Origin: Sphingopyxis sp. HIX
GTDB lineage: Bacteria; Pseudomonadota; Alphaproteobacteria; Sphingomonadales; Sphingomonadaceae
DNA length: 64,000 bases
Direction of reading: 5' to 3'
Assembly: GCF_001468285.1 (NCBI RefSeq)
Contig: NZ_LNSB01000003.1
Span: 62,001 to 126,000 of the forward strand
The notes beneath the pieces are model-generated. The model made no database searches. It was not told the DNA's origin and saw only the letters and a program-made list of their open reading frames with translations. This document shows, piece after piece, positions 8,350-16,165 of this stretch; positions within the stretch are counted from its first letter, which is position 1, and each line of letters begins with the position of its first letter. A program made the position numbers and the translations under genes.

Positions 8350-9551
8350 GCGATCTCGACGCCTATCGGACCAAGGCCGCGGCCTGGCTGGAATCGATGG
8401 TCCCGACCTATGGCAAGGAGGCCCGCAAGGGCCTCAGCGTCGAGGAGGATCTGGCGGTCGCACGCCAATATCAGCGCGCCAAGTTCGACGCGGGCTATGC
8501 CGGGATCAACTGGCCGACCGAATATGGCGGCCAGGGGCTCGGCCATCTCGAAAAGGTCACCTTCGACACCGAAGAGATGAAGCACGGCTTCCCCAGCTTC
8601 TATTTCGGCATCTCGCTCGGCATGCCGATCCCGGTGCTGATGCAGTTCGGCAGCGACCAAGCGTTCGTCAAGGAACGCGTGCTCAAGGCGCTGAAGGGCG
8701 AGGAAATCTGGTGCCAGCTCTTCTCCGAACCCTCGGGCGGATCGGACCTCGCAGGCCTGCGCACAAAGGCCGAAGTCGACGGCAATGGCTGGAAGATCAA
8801 CGGGCAGAAGATCTGGACGAGCTGGGCGCAATATTGCGACTATGGCGTCATCGTCGTGCGCACCGACCCCAATGTGCCCAAGCACAAGGGACTGACTTAC
8901 TTCTGGGTCGATATGAAGGCGCCGGGCGTCACCGTGGTGCCGATCAAGCTTGTCGGCGGTGACAGCCACGTCAACGAAGTCTTTTTCGATGATGTGAAGA
9001 TTACCGACGATCACCGCATGTCGCCGGTCGGCGGCGGCTTCGCGGTCGCGATCGCGACGCTGATGATCGAACGTTATGTCGCGACTGACAGCGCAGGGTT
9101 CGGCCCGCACCTCGACCTGTTCGTCGATCTTGCGAAAGACACCGAACTCAATGGCAAGCCCGCGATCGAGGACGGGCGCATCCGCCAGCAGATCGCGCGC
9201 AACTATGCGATGCGGAGCGGCCTGCAGTCGATCACCGCGCGCGCGATGGCGATGATGCAGGCGGGCATGGTCCCGGGGCCCGAGGGCTCGCTCAACAAGC
9301 TCGTCGCGGTGCGCTCGCGCCAGAAGCTTTCCGAACTCGCGATCGACCTGCAGGGGTCGGGCGGCTTCCATTATGACGACCATGCCTCGCAAAAGGAAAA
9401 TTGGACGTCGAGCTGGATCAACGCCCCCACCGGCCGCATCGCCGGCGGCTCGGACGAGACCTTGCTCAACACCATCGCCGAAAAGATCCTCGGCCTGCCG
9501 CAGGACCATCGCCCCGACAAGGGCGTGCCGTTCAACCAGATCCCGGCCTGA
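8346..9551 (+). CDS. acyl-CoA dehydrogenase, large subunit of second pair
   Basis: A 401-residue protein clearly paralogous to the 3962-5185 product. It carries FSEPSGGSDLAGLRTKA near residue 130, NGQKIWTSWAQ near 155, RTDPNVPKHKGLTYF near 178, and the tail GGSDETLLNTIAEKILGLP. The ATG at 8346 lies inside the preceding stop (ATGA); frames further upstream are out of phase with real coding. It lacks the HGGxGxTxE region, which the small partner supplies, so the active site is predicted to form at the heterodimer interface. Confidence 0.9.
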   Translation: MSDLDAYRTKAAAWLESMVPTYGKEARKGLSVEEDLAVARQYQRAKFDAGYAGINWPTEYGGQGLGHLEKVTFDTEEMKHGFPSFYFGISLGMPIPVLMQFGSDQAFVKERVLKALKGEEIWCQLFSEPSGGSDLAGLRTKAEVDGNGWKINGQKIWTSWAQYCDYGVIVVRTDPNVPKHKGLTYFWVDMKAPGVTVVPIKLVGGDSHVNEVFFDDVKITDDHRMSPVGGGFAVAIATLMIERYVATDSAGFGPHLDLFVDLAKDTELNGKPAIEDGRIRQQIARNYAMRSGLQSITARAMAMMQAGMVPGPEGSLNKLVAVRSRQKLSELAIDLQGSGGFHYDDHASQKENWTSSWINAPTGRIAGGSDETLLNTIAEKILGLPQDHRPDKGVPFNQIPA

Positions 9552-9563
9552 GGAGGCGCGCGC

Positions 9564-10346
9564 ATGAAGATCGACAATGATATCGCAGCCGTCGTCACCG
9601 GCGGGGCCTCGGGCCTCGGGCGCGCGACCGCCGAGGCGCTCGCCGCGGCGGGGGTAAAGGTCGCGATCTTCGACATCAACGATGCGCTCGGCGAAGAGGT
9701 CGCGGCGGCGATCGGCGGGTTGTTCGTCCATGTCGACATCACCGACGAGCAGTCGGTGCTCGACGGCTATGCCAAGGCGCGCGCCGCGCATGGGCAGGAG
9801 CGCGTCTGCGTCCATTGCGCGATGACCTCGCGCCGCGGCAAGACGCTCGCCTTCGACAAGGCGAGCGGCAGCTTCCGCCGCACCCCGACCGAGGATTATG
9901 CCTACGGCGTCGCGGGCATTTTGACCGCGAGCTACCGCATCGCCTCGATCTCGGCCGAGGGCATGGCGACCTTGCCCGAACTCGAGGACGGCGAGCGCGG
10001 CGCGATCATCCTCACCGCCTCGGTCGCGGCACAGGACGCGCAGATCGGTCAGGTCATCTATGGCTCGGCCAAGGCGGGGGTGAACGGGCTGGTGCTGCCA
10101 ATGGCGCGCGACCTGATGGACCTCGGCATCCGCGTCAATTCGATCATGCCCGGGGTATTCAAGACCCCGCTCGTCGCGAACCTGCCCGAGCCGGTGCTCG
10201 CCAGCCTCGGCGCGTCGGTCCCCTTCCCCAAGCGGCTCGGCAAGGCCGAGGAATATGCCAGCCTCGCGATGGAGATGGTCCGCAACAGCTATTTCAACGG
10301 CCAGGCCGTCCGGTTGGACGGCGCGATCAGAATGGCCCCGCGCTAG
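9564..10346 (+). CDS. SDR-family 3-hydroxyacyl-CoA dehydrogenase
   Basis: A 260-residue short-chain dehydrogenase. The NAD-binding TGGASGLGRA is at residues 13-22, followed by FDIND near 36, which favours NAD over NADP. The catalytic YGSAK gives Tyr166 and Lys170, with Ser in TASVAAQDAQIGQ upstream. The sequence resembles type II (HSD10-like) 3-hydroxyacyl-CoA dehydrogenases. It begins 12 bases after the dehydrogenase stop with GAGGAG upstream. In the operon it would oxidise the 3-hydroxyacyl-CoA ahead of the thiolase. Confidence 0.86.
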   Translation: MKIDNDIAAVVTGGASGLGRATAEALAAAGVKVAIFDINDALGEEVAAAIGGLFVHVDITDEQSVLDGYAKARAAHGQERVCVHCAMTSRRGKTLAFDKASGSFRRTPTEDYAYGVAGILTASYRIASISAEGMATLPELEDGERGAIILTASVAAQDAQIGQVIYGSAKAGVNGLVLPMARDLMDLGIRVNSIMPGVFKTPLVANLPEPVLASLGASVPFPKRLGKAEEYASLAMEMVRNSYFNGQAVRLDGAIRMAPR

Positions 10347-10380
10347 TCCCCAAAGCTCCCCTCGAAGAAGGAAACCTGTG

Positions 10381-11631
10381 ATGACCGAAGCCTATATCAT
10401 CGACGCCGTCCGTACCCCGCGCGGGATCGGCAAGCCCGGCAAGGGCGCGCTCTCGCACCTCCACCCGCAGCATCTCGCCGCGACGGTGCTGAAGGCGATC
10501 AAGGACCGCAACAATCTCGACACCGCGACCGTCGACGACATCGTCTGGTCGACCTCGACGCAAAAGGGCAAGCAGGGCGGCGACCTCGGTCGCATGGCCG
10601 CGCTCGCTGCGGGCTATGACACCAAGGCCTCGGGCACCACGCTCGACCGTTTCTGCGGCGGCGGCATCAGCAGCGTCAACTTCGCCGCCGCGTCGGTGAT
10701 GTCGGGTATGGAAGATTGCGTCATCGCCGGCGGCACCGAAATGATGAGCTACACCGCGCAGATCGGCGCCGAGGAAGCCAATGCGGGCCTCAAGCCGCTG
10801 GGCATGGGTTCGGGCAACGCCGCGCTCGACGCAATCCACCCGCAGTCGCACCAAGGCGTGTGCGGCGACGCAATCGCCGCGAAGGAAGGCATCAGCCGCG
10901 AAGCCGTCGACGCGCTCGCGCTCGTCAGCCAGCAGCGCGCCGACCGCGCGATCAAGGAGAACCGCTTCGCCAAGTCGGTGGTCCCCGTCTATAACGAGGA
11001 CGGCAGCGTCGCACTCGACCGCGAGGAATTCCCGCGTCCCGAAACCACCGCCGAGGGGCTGGCCGGGCTGAAGGCGAGCTTCGGCGCGCTCGCCGATTTC
11101 GACCTCGGCGGCGGGGTGACCTTTAAGAAGCAGATCCAGCGCCGCTATCCCGACCTCGAATGGGAAGGCGTCCACCACGCCGGCAACTCGTCGGGCGTCG
11201 TCGACGGCGCTGCCGCGCTGCTGCTGACCTCGAAGGATTATGCCGACAAGCATGGGCTGAAGCCGCGCGCGCGCATCGTCGCTTACGCCAACCAGGGCGA
11301 TGATCCGACGCTGATGCTCAACGCCCCGGTGCCCGCAGCGAAGAAGGTGCTCGAAAAGGCGGGCCTCAACACCGACGACATCGACGTCTGGGAAATCAAC
11401 GAGGCCTTTGCCGTGGTCGCCGAAAAGTTCATCCGCGACCTCGACCTCGACCGCGAAAAGGTGAACATCAACGGCGGTGCGATGGCGCTCGGCCACCCGA
11501 TCGGCGCCACCGGCTCGATCCTGATCGGCACCGCGCTCGACGAACTCGAACGCTCGGGCGGGCGCTATGGCCTCGTCACCATGTGCGCCGCGGGCGGCAT
11601 GGCGCCGGCGATCATCATCGAACGGATCTGA
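10381..11631 (+). CDS. acetyl-CoA C-acyltransferase (thiolase)
   Basis: A 416-residue degradative-type thiolase that cleaves a 3-ketoacyl-CoA with CoA. The nucleophile is Cys92 in DRFCGGGISS, His372 lies in ALGHPIGATG, and the second Cys402 lies in TMCAAGGMAPA. HHAGNSSGVVDGAAA and NEAFA are also present. The start is the ATG at 10381 after AAGAAGGAAAC; the frame upstream overlaps the SDR gene and is not coding. It is the last gene of the operon and is followed by a palindromic repeat. Confidence 0.93.
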   Translation: MTEAYIIDAVRTPRGIGKPGKGALSHLHPQHLAATVLKAIKDRNNLDTATVDDIVWSTSTQKGKQGGDLGRMAALAAGYDTKASGTTLDRFCGGGISSVNFAAASVMSGMEDCVIAGGTEMMSYTAQIGAEEANAGLKPLGMGSGNAALDAIHPQSHQGVCGDAIAAKEGISREAVDALALVSQQRADRAIKENRFAKSVVPVYNEDGSVALDREEFPRPETTAEGLAGLKASFGALADFDLGGGVTFKKQIQRRYPDLEWEGVHHAGNSSGVVDGAAALLLTSKDYADKHGLKPRARIVAYANQGDDPTLMLNAPVPAAKKVLEKAGLNTDDIDVWEINEAFAVVAEKFIRDLDLDREKVNINGGAMALGHPIGATGSILIGTALDELERSGGRYGLVTMCAAGGMAPAIIIERI

Positions 11632-11646
11632 GGATCAGAGCGGGCC

Positions 11647-11754
11647 TTTCCTCCCCCTTCCCGCTTGCGGGAGGGGTCGGGGAAGGTCTGTTTATGGCGC
11701 TTAGCCCGTCGGACATGCCCTCCCCTAGCCCCTCCCGCAAGCGGGAGGGGAACT
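11647..11754. repeat. palindromic repeat, family C, copy 1, at a convergent junction
   Basis: A left hairpin (CCCGCTTGCGGG core) and a right hairpin (CCTCCCGCAAGCGGGAGG) lie between the convergent thiolase and PhoX-like genes. The right 42 bases (11713-11754) are identical to 53841-53882; the left parts have diverged. Confidence 0.85.
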
Positions 11755-11757
11755 GGC

Positions 11758-13128
11758 TCAGAACGGCCCGCGCACCGCGATCGTCCGCGCGGGGTTGTAG
11801 AGATTCAGGAACAGCGTCTGGCCATCGGGCGCGAAGCAGACGCCCGATACTTTGGTCGCCGCGCTCACCCGCGCGAAGGGATAGACCTTCCCCTCGGGCG
11901 TCACGCCGCGCAGCCAATTGTCGGGGCGGCTGCCGCGCCGGTCCTCGCACACCATCAGGTCGCCGTTGGGCGCGACGCTGAGATTGTCGCCGAAGCTGAA
12001 ATGCCGAGGGTCGGTCGTTTCGACGAACAATTGCAATTGCCCCGGTCGCGCCGCCTCGGCCGCGGTGCCTTCGGCGCGCGACGGGCGATAGCGCATGATC
12101 TGCCCGCGGCGCGCCGGACCGCCCGAGGTGCAGGTGAAATAGATTTCGCCATCGCCGCTGTGCACGCCCTCGCCGCGCGCGAAGATCGTGGCACCGGCCC
12201 GCGCACCGCGTTTGCACAGATCGTCCCTGGGGCTTTCGACGTCGTCGAGGTCGATCCAGCGGACATCGTGCCAGCCGCCGGTCGCCAGTACCGGCCGCGT
12301 CCAGTTGCGTGTATCCGATAGCGCCGGGTCGACCAGCGCCAGCGCCTGCAGCCGCCCGCCCCTGTGGAGCTCGCCCGGCACCGCGGGCAGGAAGCGGTAG
12401 AAGAGGCTGTCCTGCCGGTCCTCGGTCATATAGACCGCGCCGCTCGCGGGATCGACGACCGCCGCCTCGTGATTGAAGCGGCCCATCGCCTTGATCGGCG
12501 CGGCGCTGACCAACCCGCCCGGTGCGACGGGGATTTCGAAGACCCAGCCATGGTCTTCCTTGTGTTTCCCGCCGGCGCGCGAGACGTCCTCTTCGCAGCT
12601 CAGCCAGGTGCCCCACGGGGTGATGCCGCCCGAGCAATTGTAGATGGTGCCGACGAGCGAGAGATATTGCTCCTCGACGTCGAGGCTTACGGGATCGAGG
12701 ATGATCGTCGAGACGCCGCCCGGCAGCGCCTCGCCGCTGCCGCCGCGGTAGCAGTCGAACGCCGCGGCGTCGCCGCTGGTCCCGACCGGGCATGCGCCAT
12801 GCTCGAGCTCGTCGGTGCCGAGTTCGTGGTTGCGCATCAGGCAGAGGCGCCCGTCGGGCAAGGTCGTGCAGCCCATGCCGTCGGCGCTGTTCGGTACCTG
12901 CCGCCCGTCGCTCATCGTCTGGCCGAATTGCGAGACGATCTTGTACGAAAAGCCCTTCGGCAGATCGAGGACGCCCGCGGGGTCGGGGATAGGCGCACCG
13001 AAGCGGTTGGCGTCGGCGAGCATCGCGGCGGAGACATGGCGGCCGTGGAGCGCAAGGCCGGCGAATGCGGTGGCGATCAGCCCCCTGGCGAAGCCGCGGC
13101 GATCGAGAGCGATGGATGCCCGTTCCAT
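11758..13128 (-). CDS. PhoX-like (DUF839) secreted protein, predicted Tat substrate
   Basis: A 456-residue protein of the PhoX/DUF839 beta-propeller family. Known PhoX enzymes are calcium/iron-dependent alkaline phosphatases exported by the Tat system. The N-terminus has an RRGFARGLIATAFAGLALHG stretch, a plausible twin-arginine signal. Family-like segments include PKGFSYKIVSQFG, DGMGCTTLPDGRLCLMRNHE, TPWGTWLSCEED, HEAAVVDPASGAVYMTEDR and FAPDGQTLFLNLYNP. The gene is convergent with the thiolase and has no phosphate-regulon neighbours, so phosphatase activity is only a family-based guess. Confidence 0.8.
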   Translation of the reverse strand: MERASIALDRRGFARGLIATAFAGLALHGRHVSAAMLADANRFGAPIPDPAGVLDLPKGFSYKIVSQFGQTMSDGRQVPNSADGMGCTTLPDGRLCLMRNHELGTDELEHGACPVGTSGDAAAFDCYRGGSGEALPGGVSTIILDPVSLDVEEQYLSLVGTIYNCSGGITPWGTWLSCEEDVSRAGGKHKEDHGWVFEIPVAPGGLVSAAPIKAMGRFNHEAAVVDPASGAVYMTEDRQDSLFYRFLPAVPGELHRGGRLQALALVDPALSDTRNWTRPVLATGGWHDVRWIDLDDVESPRDDLCKRGARAGATIFARGEGVHSGDGEIYFTCTSGGPARRGQIMRYRPSRAEGTAAEAARPGQLQLFVETTDPRHFSFGDNLSVAPNGDLMVCEDRRGSRPDNWLRGVTPEGKVYPFARVSAATKVSGVCFAPDGQTLFLNLYNPARTIAVRGPF

Positions 13129-13356
13129 GGCCGCGCGATACGCTCATGACGTGACAGGCAGATTGCGGAAGTCTGACATTTTGACAACAATTTGAAGTTC
13201 GCCGGCACATTAGTGCAACATTCGGTATCGCGAAATTTGCGGGTCCGGAGGCACAATTCGGACGGCAAAGAAATCCTTTCCATCCTAAGGGTCCTTGGCC
13301 CTTGCGCTGCCCTTTTCGCACCGGCATGGCCGAGGGGACATATTGGGAGAAAAGAC

Positions 13357-14487
13357 ATGGCAGGTCCGCTTCAGGGTATCCGCATCATCGAATTCGCCGG
13401 CATCGGCCCCGGCCCCTTCTGCGGCATGATGCTCGCCGATCATGGCGCCGAGGTCATCCGCATCGATCGCCCCGGCGGCTTCATGGACCCGCGCGATCCC
13501 TTGTCGCGCAATCGCACCTCGATCGCGCTCGACATGAAGAATCCCGACGCGGTGCAGATCGCCCGCGACCTGTGCAAGAGCGCCGACGGCATCATCGAGG
13601 GCTATCGCCCCGGCGTGATGGAGCGGCTGGGGCTCGGGCCCGACGTGCTGCTCGGCGACAATCCGAAACTCGTCTATGGTCGCATGACCGGCTGGGGCCA
13701 GTTCGGTCCCTATGCGCAGGCAGCCGGCCACGACATCAATTATATCTCGCTGTCGGGCGTGCTCCACACGATCGGCCTTGCCGGGCAGAAGCCCGTGCCG
13801 CCGGTCAACTATGTCGGCGATTTCGGCGGCGGCGGCATGATGCTGGCGTTTGGCATGTCGAGCGCGCTGCTCCACGCGGCGAAGACCGGCGAAGGCCAGG
13901 TCATCGACTGCGCGATGACCGACGGGTCGGCCTTGCTCGCGGGCATGAGCTGGTGGTTCCACGGCGCGGGCATGATCAAGGACGAAGCGGGCGTGAATCG
14001 CCTCGACGGCGGCGCCCCCTATTACGACACCTATACTTGCAGCGACGGCAAGTTCATCTCGATCGGGTCGATCGAGCCGCAATTTTACGCGCTGCTCCGT
14101 GCGAAGACCGGGCTCGACGCCGACCCCGCCTTCGACGTGCAGGACGACCAGGAGAATTGGCCTGCCAAGAAGGTCAAGGTCGCCGCGCTGTTCGCGACCA
14201 AGACGCGCGACGAGTGGTGCGAATTGATGGAAATGACCGACGTCTGCTTCGCGCCCGTACTGTCGCTGACCGAAGCGCCGCATCACCCGCACAATGTCGA
14301 GCGCGAGACCTTCGTCACCGTCGCGGGCGTGCCGCATCCGGCTCCCGCGCCGCGCTATTCGGCGACGGTCAACGACACCCCGCGCGCGGCGCCCGTCCCG
14401 GGCAGCGATGGCGACGCGGTTCTCGCGGGGCTCGGCTACGACGCGGGCAAGATCGCGGCATTGCGTAGTGGCGGCGCGGTGCGCTGA
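13357..14487 (+). CDS. CaiB/BaiF family protein, probable alpha-methylacyl-CoA racemase
   Basis: A 376-residue type III CoA-transferase fold protein. Its catalytic layout matches mycobacterial alpha-methylacyl-CoA racemase, numbered one lower: His125 (AGHDINY), Asp155 (YVGDFGGGG) and Glu240 (GSIEPQF), against His126, Asp156 and Glu241 in MCR. Racemisation of 2-methylacyl-CoA is therefore more likely than CoA transfer. It would supply the (2S)-epimer that acyl-CoA dehydrogenases require for branched side chains. The start at 13357 (MAGPLQGIRI) follows GGGAGAAAAG. It heads a three-gene plus-strand operon with a crotonase and a phosphatase-like gene. Confidence 0.87.
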   Translation: MAGPLQGIRIIEFAGIGPGPFCGMMLADHGAEVIRIDRPGGFMDPRDPLSRNRTSIALDMKNPDAVQIARDLCKSADGIIEGYRPGVMERLGLGPDVLLGDNPKLVYGRMTGWGQFGPYAQAAGHDINYISLSGVLHTIGLAGQKPVPPVNYVGDFGGGGMMLAFGMSSALLHAAKTGEGQVIDCAMTDGSALLAGMSWWFHGAGMIKDEAGVNRLDGGAPYYDTYTCSDGKFISIGSIEPQFYALLRAKTGLDADPAFDVQDDQENWPAKKVKVAALFATKTRDEWCELMEMTDVCFAPVLSLTEAPHHPHNVERETFVTVAGVPHPAPAPRYSATVNDTPRAAPVPGSDGDAVLAGLGYDAGKIAALRSGGAVR

Positions 14488-14542
14488 CCTTGCAAGGAGG
14501 GGCCGCGAGGCGTAGCCTGCTGCGGCCGATAAGGAGAGAATA

Positions 14543-15346
14543 ATGGGCGAATTTCTGAGCGTCGAGCGGCGCGGCAAGATCGCGATCCTGACGATGATCA
14601 AGCCCGAGAGCATGAATGCGATCGGCACCCACGAAGATTGCGACGACATCATCGACACGATGCGCGACCTGGGGGCCGACCGCAGCGTCAGCGCGATCAT
14701 CCTGACCGGCAGCGGCAAGGCGTTCAGCGCCGGCGGCAACCTCAAGGGCATGCAGGACCGGCAGGGCATCGGGGTGCTCGACCAGCCCGATTCGACCCGC
14801 GCCAATTACCGCCGCGGCGTGCAGGCGGTGATCCGCGCGCTAATGGACTGCGAAGTCCCGATGATCGCGGCGGTCAACGGCCATGCCATCGGGCTCGGCG
14901 CCGACCTCGCCTGCACCTGCGACATCCGCATCGCGGCCGCGAGCGCCAAATTCGCATGCAGCTTCATCAAGGTCGGCATCGTTCCCGGCGACGGCGGAGC
15001 CTGGCTGCTGCAGAAGATCCTCGGCTATCCGCGCGCCGCCGAGCTGTTCCTGACCGGCGATCGCTTCGACGCAGCGCAGGCGAAGGAATATGGGCTGGTC
15101 ACCGAGGTGGTGCCCGGCGAGGAACTGCTGGACCGCGCCATCGCGATCGCCGAGCGCATCGTGTGCAATCCGCCGCGTGCCCTCAGGCTCACCAAGCGGC
15201 TGCTCCGCGAAGCGCAGCACAGCCGGATGAGCGACATCCTCGAGCTGAGCGCCGCCTATCAGGCGATCGTCCACGAAACCGCCGACAACCGCGAGGCGAT
15301 CAACGCCTTCGTCGAGAAGCGCCCCCCCGTTTTCACAGGAGACTGA
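14543..15346 (+). CDS. enoyl-CoA hydratase/isomerase family protein (PaaG-like)
   Basis: A 267-residue crotonase-fold protein with AAGGAGAG before the ATG. Oxyanion-hole segments FSAGGNLKG and NGHAIGLGADLA are present. As in the first gene of the window, the classical glutamates are not conserved (Asp in GADL, no QPE motif), while PGDGGAWLLQ carries an Asp aligning with the PaaG catalytic Asp. An isomerase role is plausible. It sits 55 bases after the racemase-like gene and two bases before the phosphatase-like gene. Confidence 0.85.
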   Translation: MGEFLSVERRGKIAILTMIKPESMNAIGTHEDCDDIIDTMRDLGADRSVSAIILTGSGKAFSAGGNLKGMQDRQGIGVLDQPDSTRANYRRGVQAVIRALMDCEVPMIAAVNGHAIGLGADLACTCDIRIAAASAKFACSFIKVGIVPGDGGAWLLQKILGYPRAAELFLTGDRFDAAQAKEYGLVTEVVPGEELLDRAIAIAERIVCNPPRALRLTKRLLREAQHSRMSDILELSAAYQAIVHETADNREAINAFVEKRPPVFTGD

Positions 15347-15348
15347 TC

Positions 15349-16128
15349 ATGCTCGCCGAGCGCGTCCTGCCGCTGTCCGGCATCCACAATTTCCGCGATT
15401 ACGGCGGCTATGACGTCGAGGGCGGCGGCAAGCTGCGGAGCGGGACGCTGTGGCGCTCGGCGCATCATGTCGAGGCGAGCGACGACGATCTGGCGGTGGT
15501 CGACGGGCTGGGGATCGAGACGGTGATCGACCTGCGCGGCGACGACGAGCGCGAGGTGCATCCGTGCCGCCGCAGCGATAATTTCAGCGCGCGCGTGCTG
15601 TTCGCAGGCGGGGTGACCGCGGGGCTGGCGCCGCACCTGCAGGCGGCGGGCGGCGCGATCGACGTCGCGACGGCGCGCGAGCGGATGATCGATACCTATG
15701 CCGGCATGCCGTACCGCCCCGCGCTGGTCGCGACGCTGCGGCTCTACCTGTCGGCGCTCGCCGAATATGATGCGCCGAGCCTGGTCCACTGCGTCGCGGG
15801 CAAGGACCGCACGGGGTTCGCGGTGGCGGTCGTCCACCGGCTGCTCGGCGTCCATGAGGACGATCTGATGCAGGACTATCTGCTGACCAACAGCGCGGGC
15901 AAGATCGACGAGCGCATCGCGCAGGGCGCGGCGCACATCCGCGCACGCTACGGCGCCGAGATCCAGGAAGATGCGATCCGCGCGCTGATGTCGGTCAACC
16001 CCGCCTTCCTCGACGCCGCGCTGGCGACGGTGCGCCGCGACCATGGCGATGTCGCGACCTATGCCGAAGCGGTGCTGAACCTGACGCCCGAGATGCACGA
16101 GGCGATGGTGGACCGGCTGGTCGTGTAA
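15349..16128 (+). CDS. tyrosine phosphatase family protein (PtpB-like)
   Basis: A 259-residue protein with the CX5R phosphatase signature HCVAGKDRTGFAV (Cys148, Arg154). The N-terminal GIHNFRDYGGYDVEGGGKLR-type segment is seen in the MptpB/Y_phosphatase3 family. In that family the Lys-Asp inside the loop (GKDR) is linked with activity on both phosphotyrosine and phosphoinositides. It begins two bases after the crotonase stop, so it is co-transcribed with acyl-CoA genes for no obvious reason. No signal peptide is visible. The substrate is unknown. Confidence 0.82.
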   Translation: MLAERVLPLSGIHNFRDYGGYDVEGGGKLRSGTLWRSAHHVEASDDDLAVVDGLGIETVIDLRGDDEREVHPCRRSDNFSARVLFAGGVTAGLAPHLQAAGGAIDVATARERMIDTYAGMPYRPALVATLRLYLSALAEYDAPSLVHCVAGKDRTGFAVAVVHRLLGVHEDDLMQDYLLTNSAGKIDERIAQGAAHIRARYGAEIQEDAIRALMSVNPAFLDAALATVRRDHGDVATYAEAVLNLTPEMHEAMVDRLVV

Positions 16129-16137
16129 AAGGGCTGT

Positions 16138-16155
16138 CCCCCGCCTTCGCGGGGG
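16138..16155. repeat. small GC-rich hairpin, family D, copy 1
   Basis: CCCCCGC / GCGGGGG arms with a CTTC loop, between the convergent phosphatase-like and amidohydrolase genes. It matches the core of the elements at 34852-34877 and 63384-63459. No T-run follows. Confidence 0.6.
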
Positions 16156-16165
16156 CGAGGACTCC

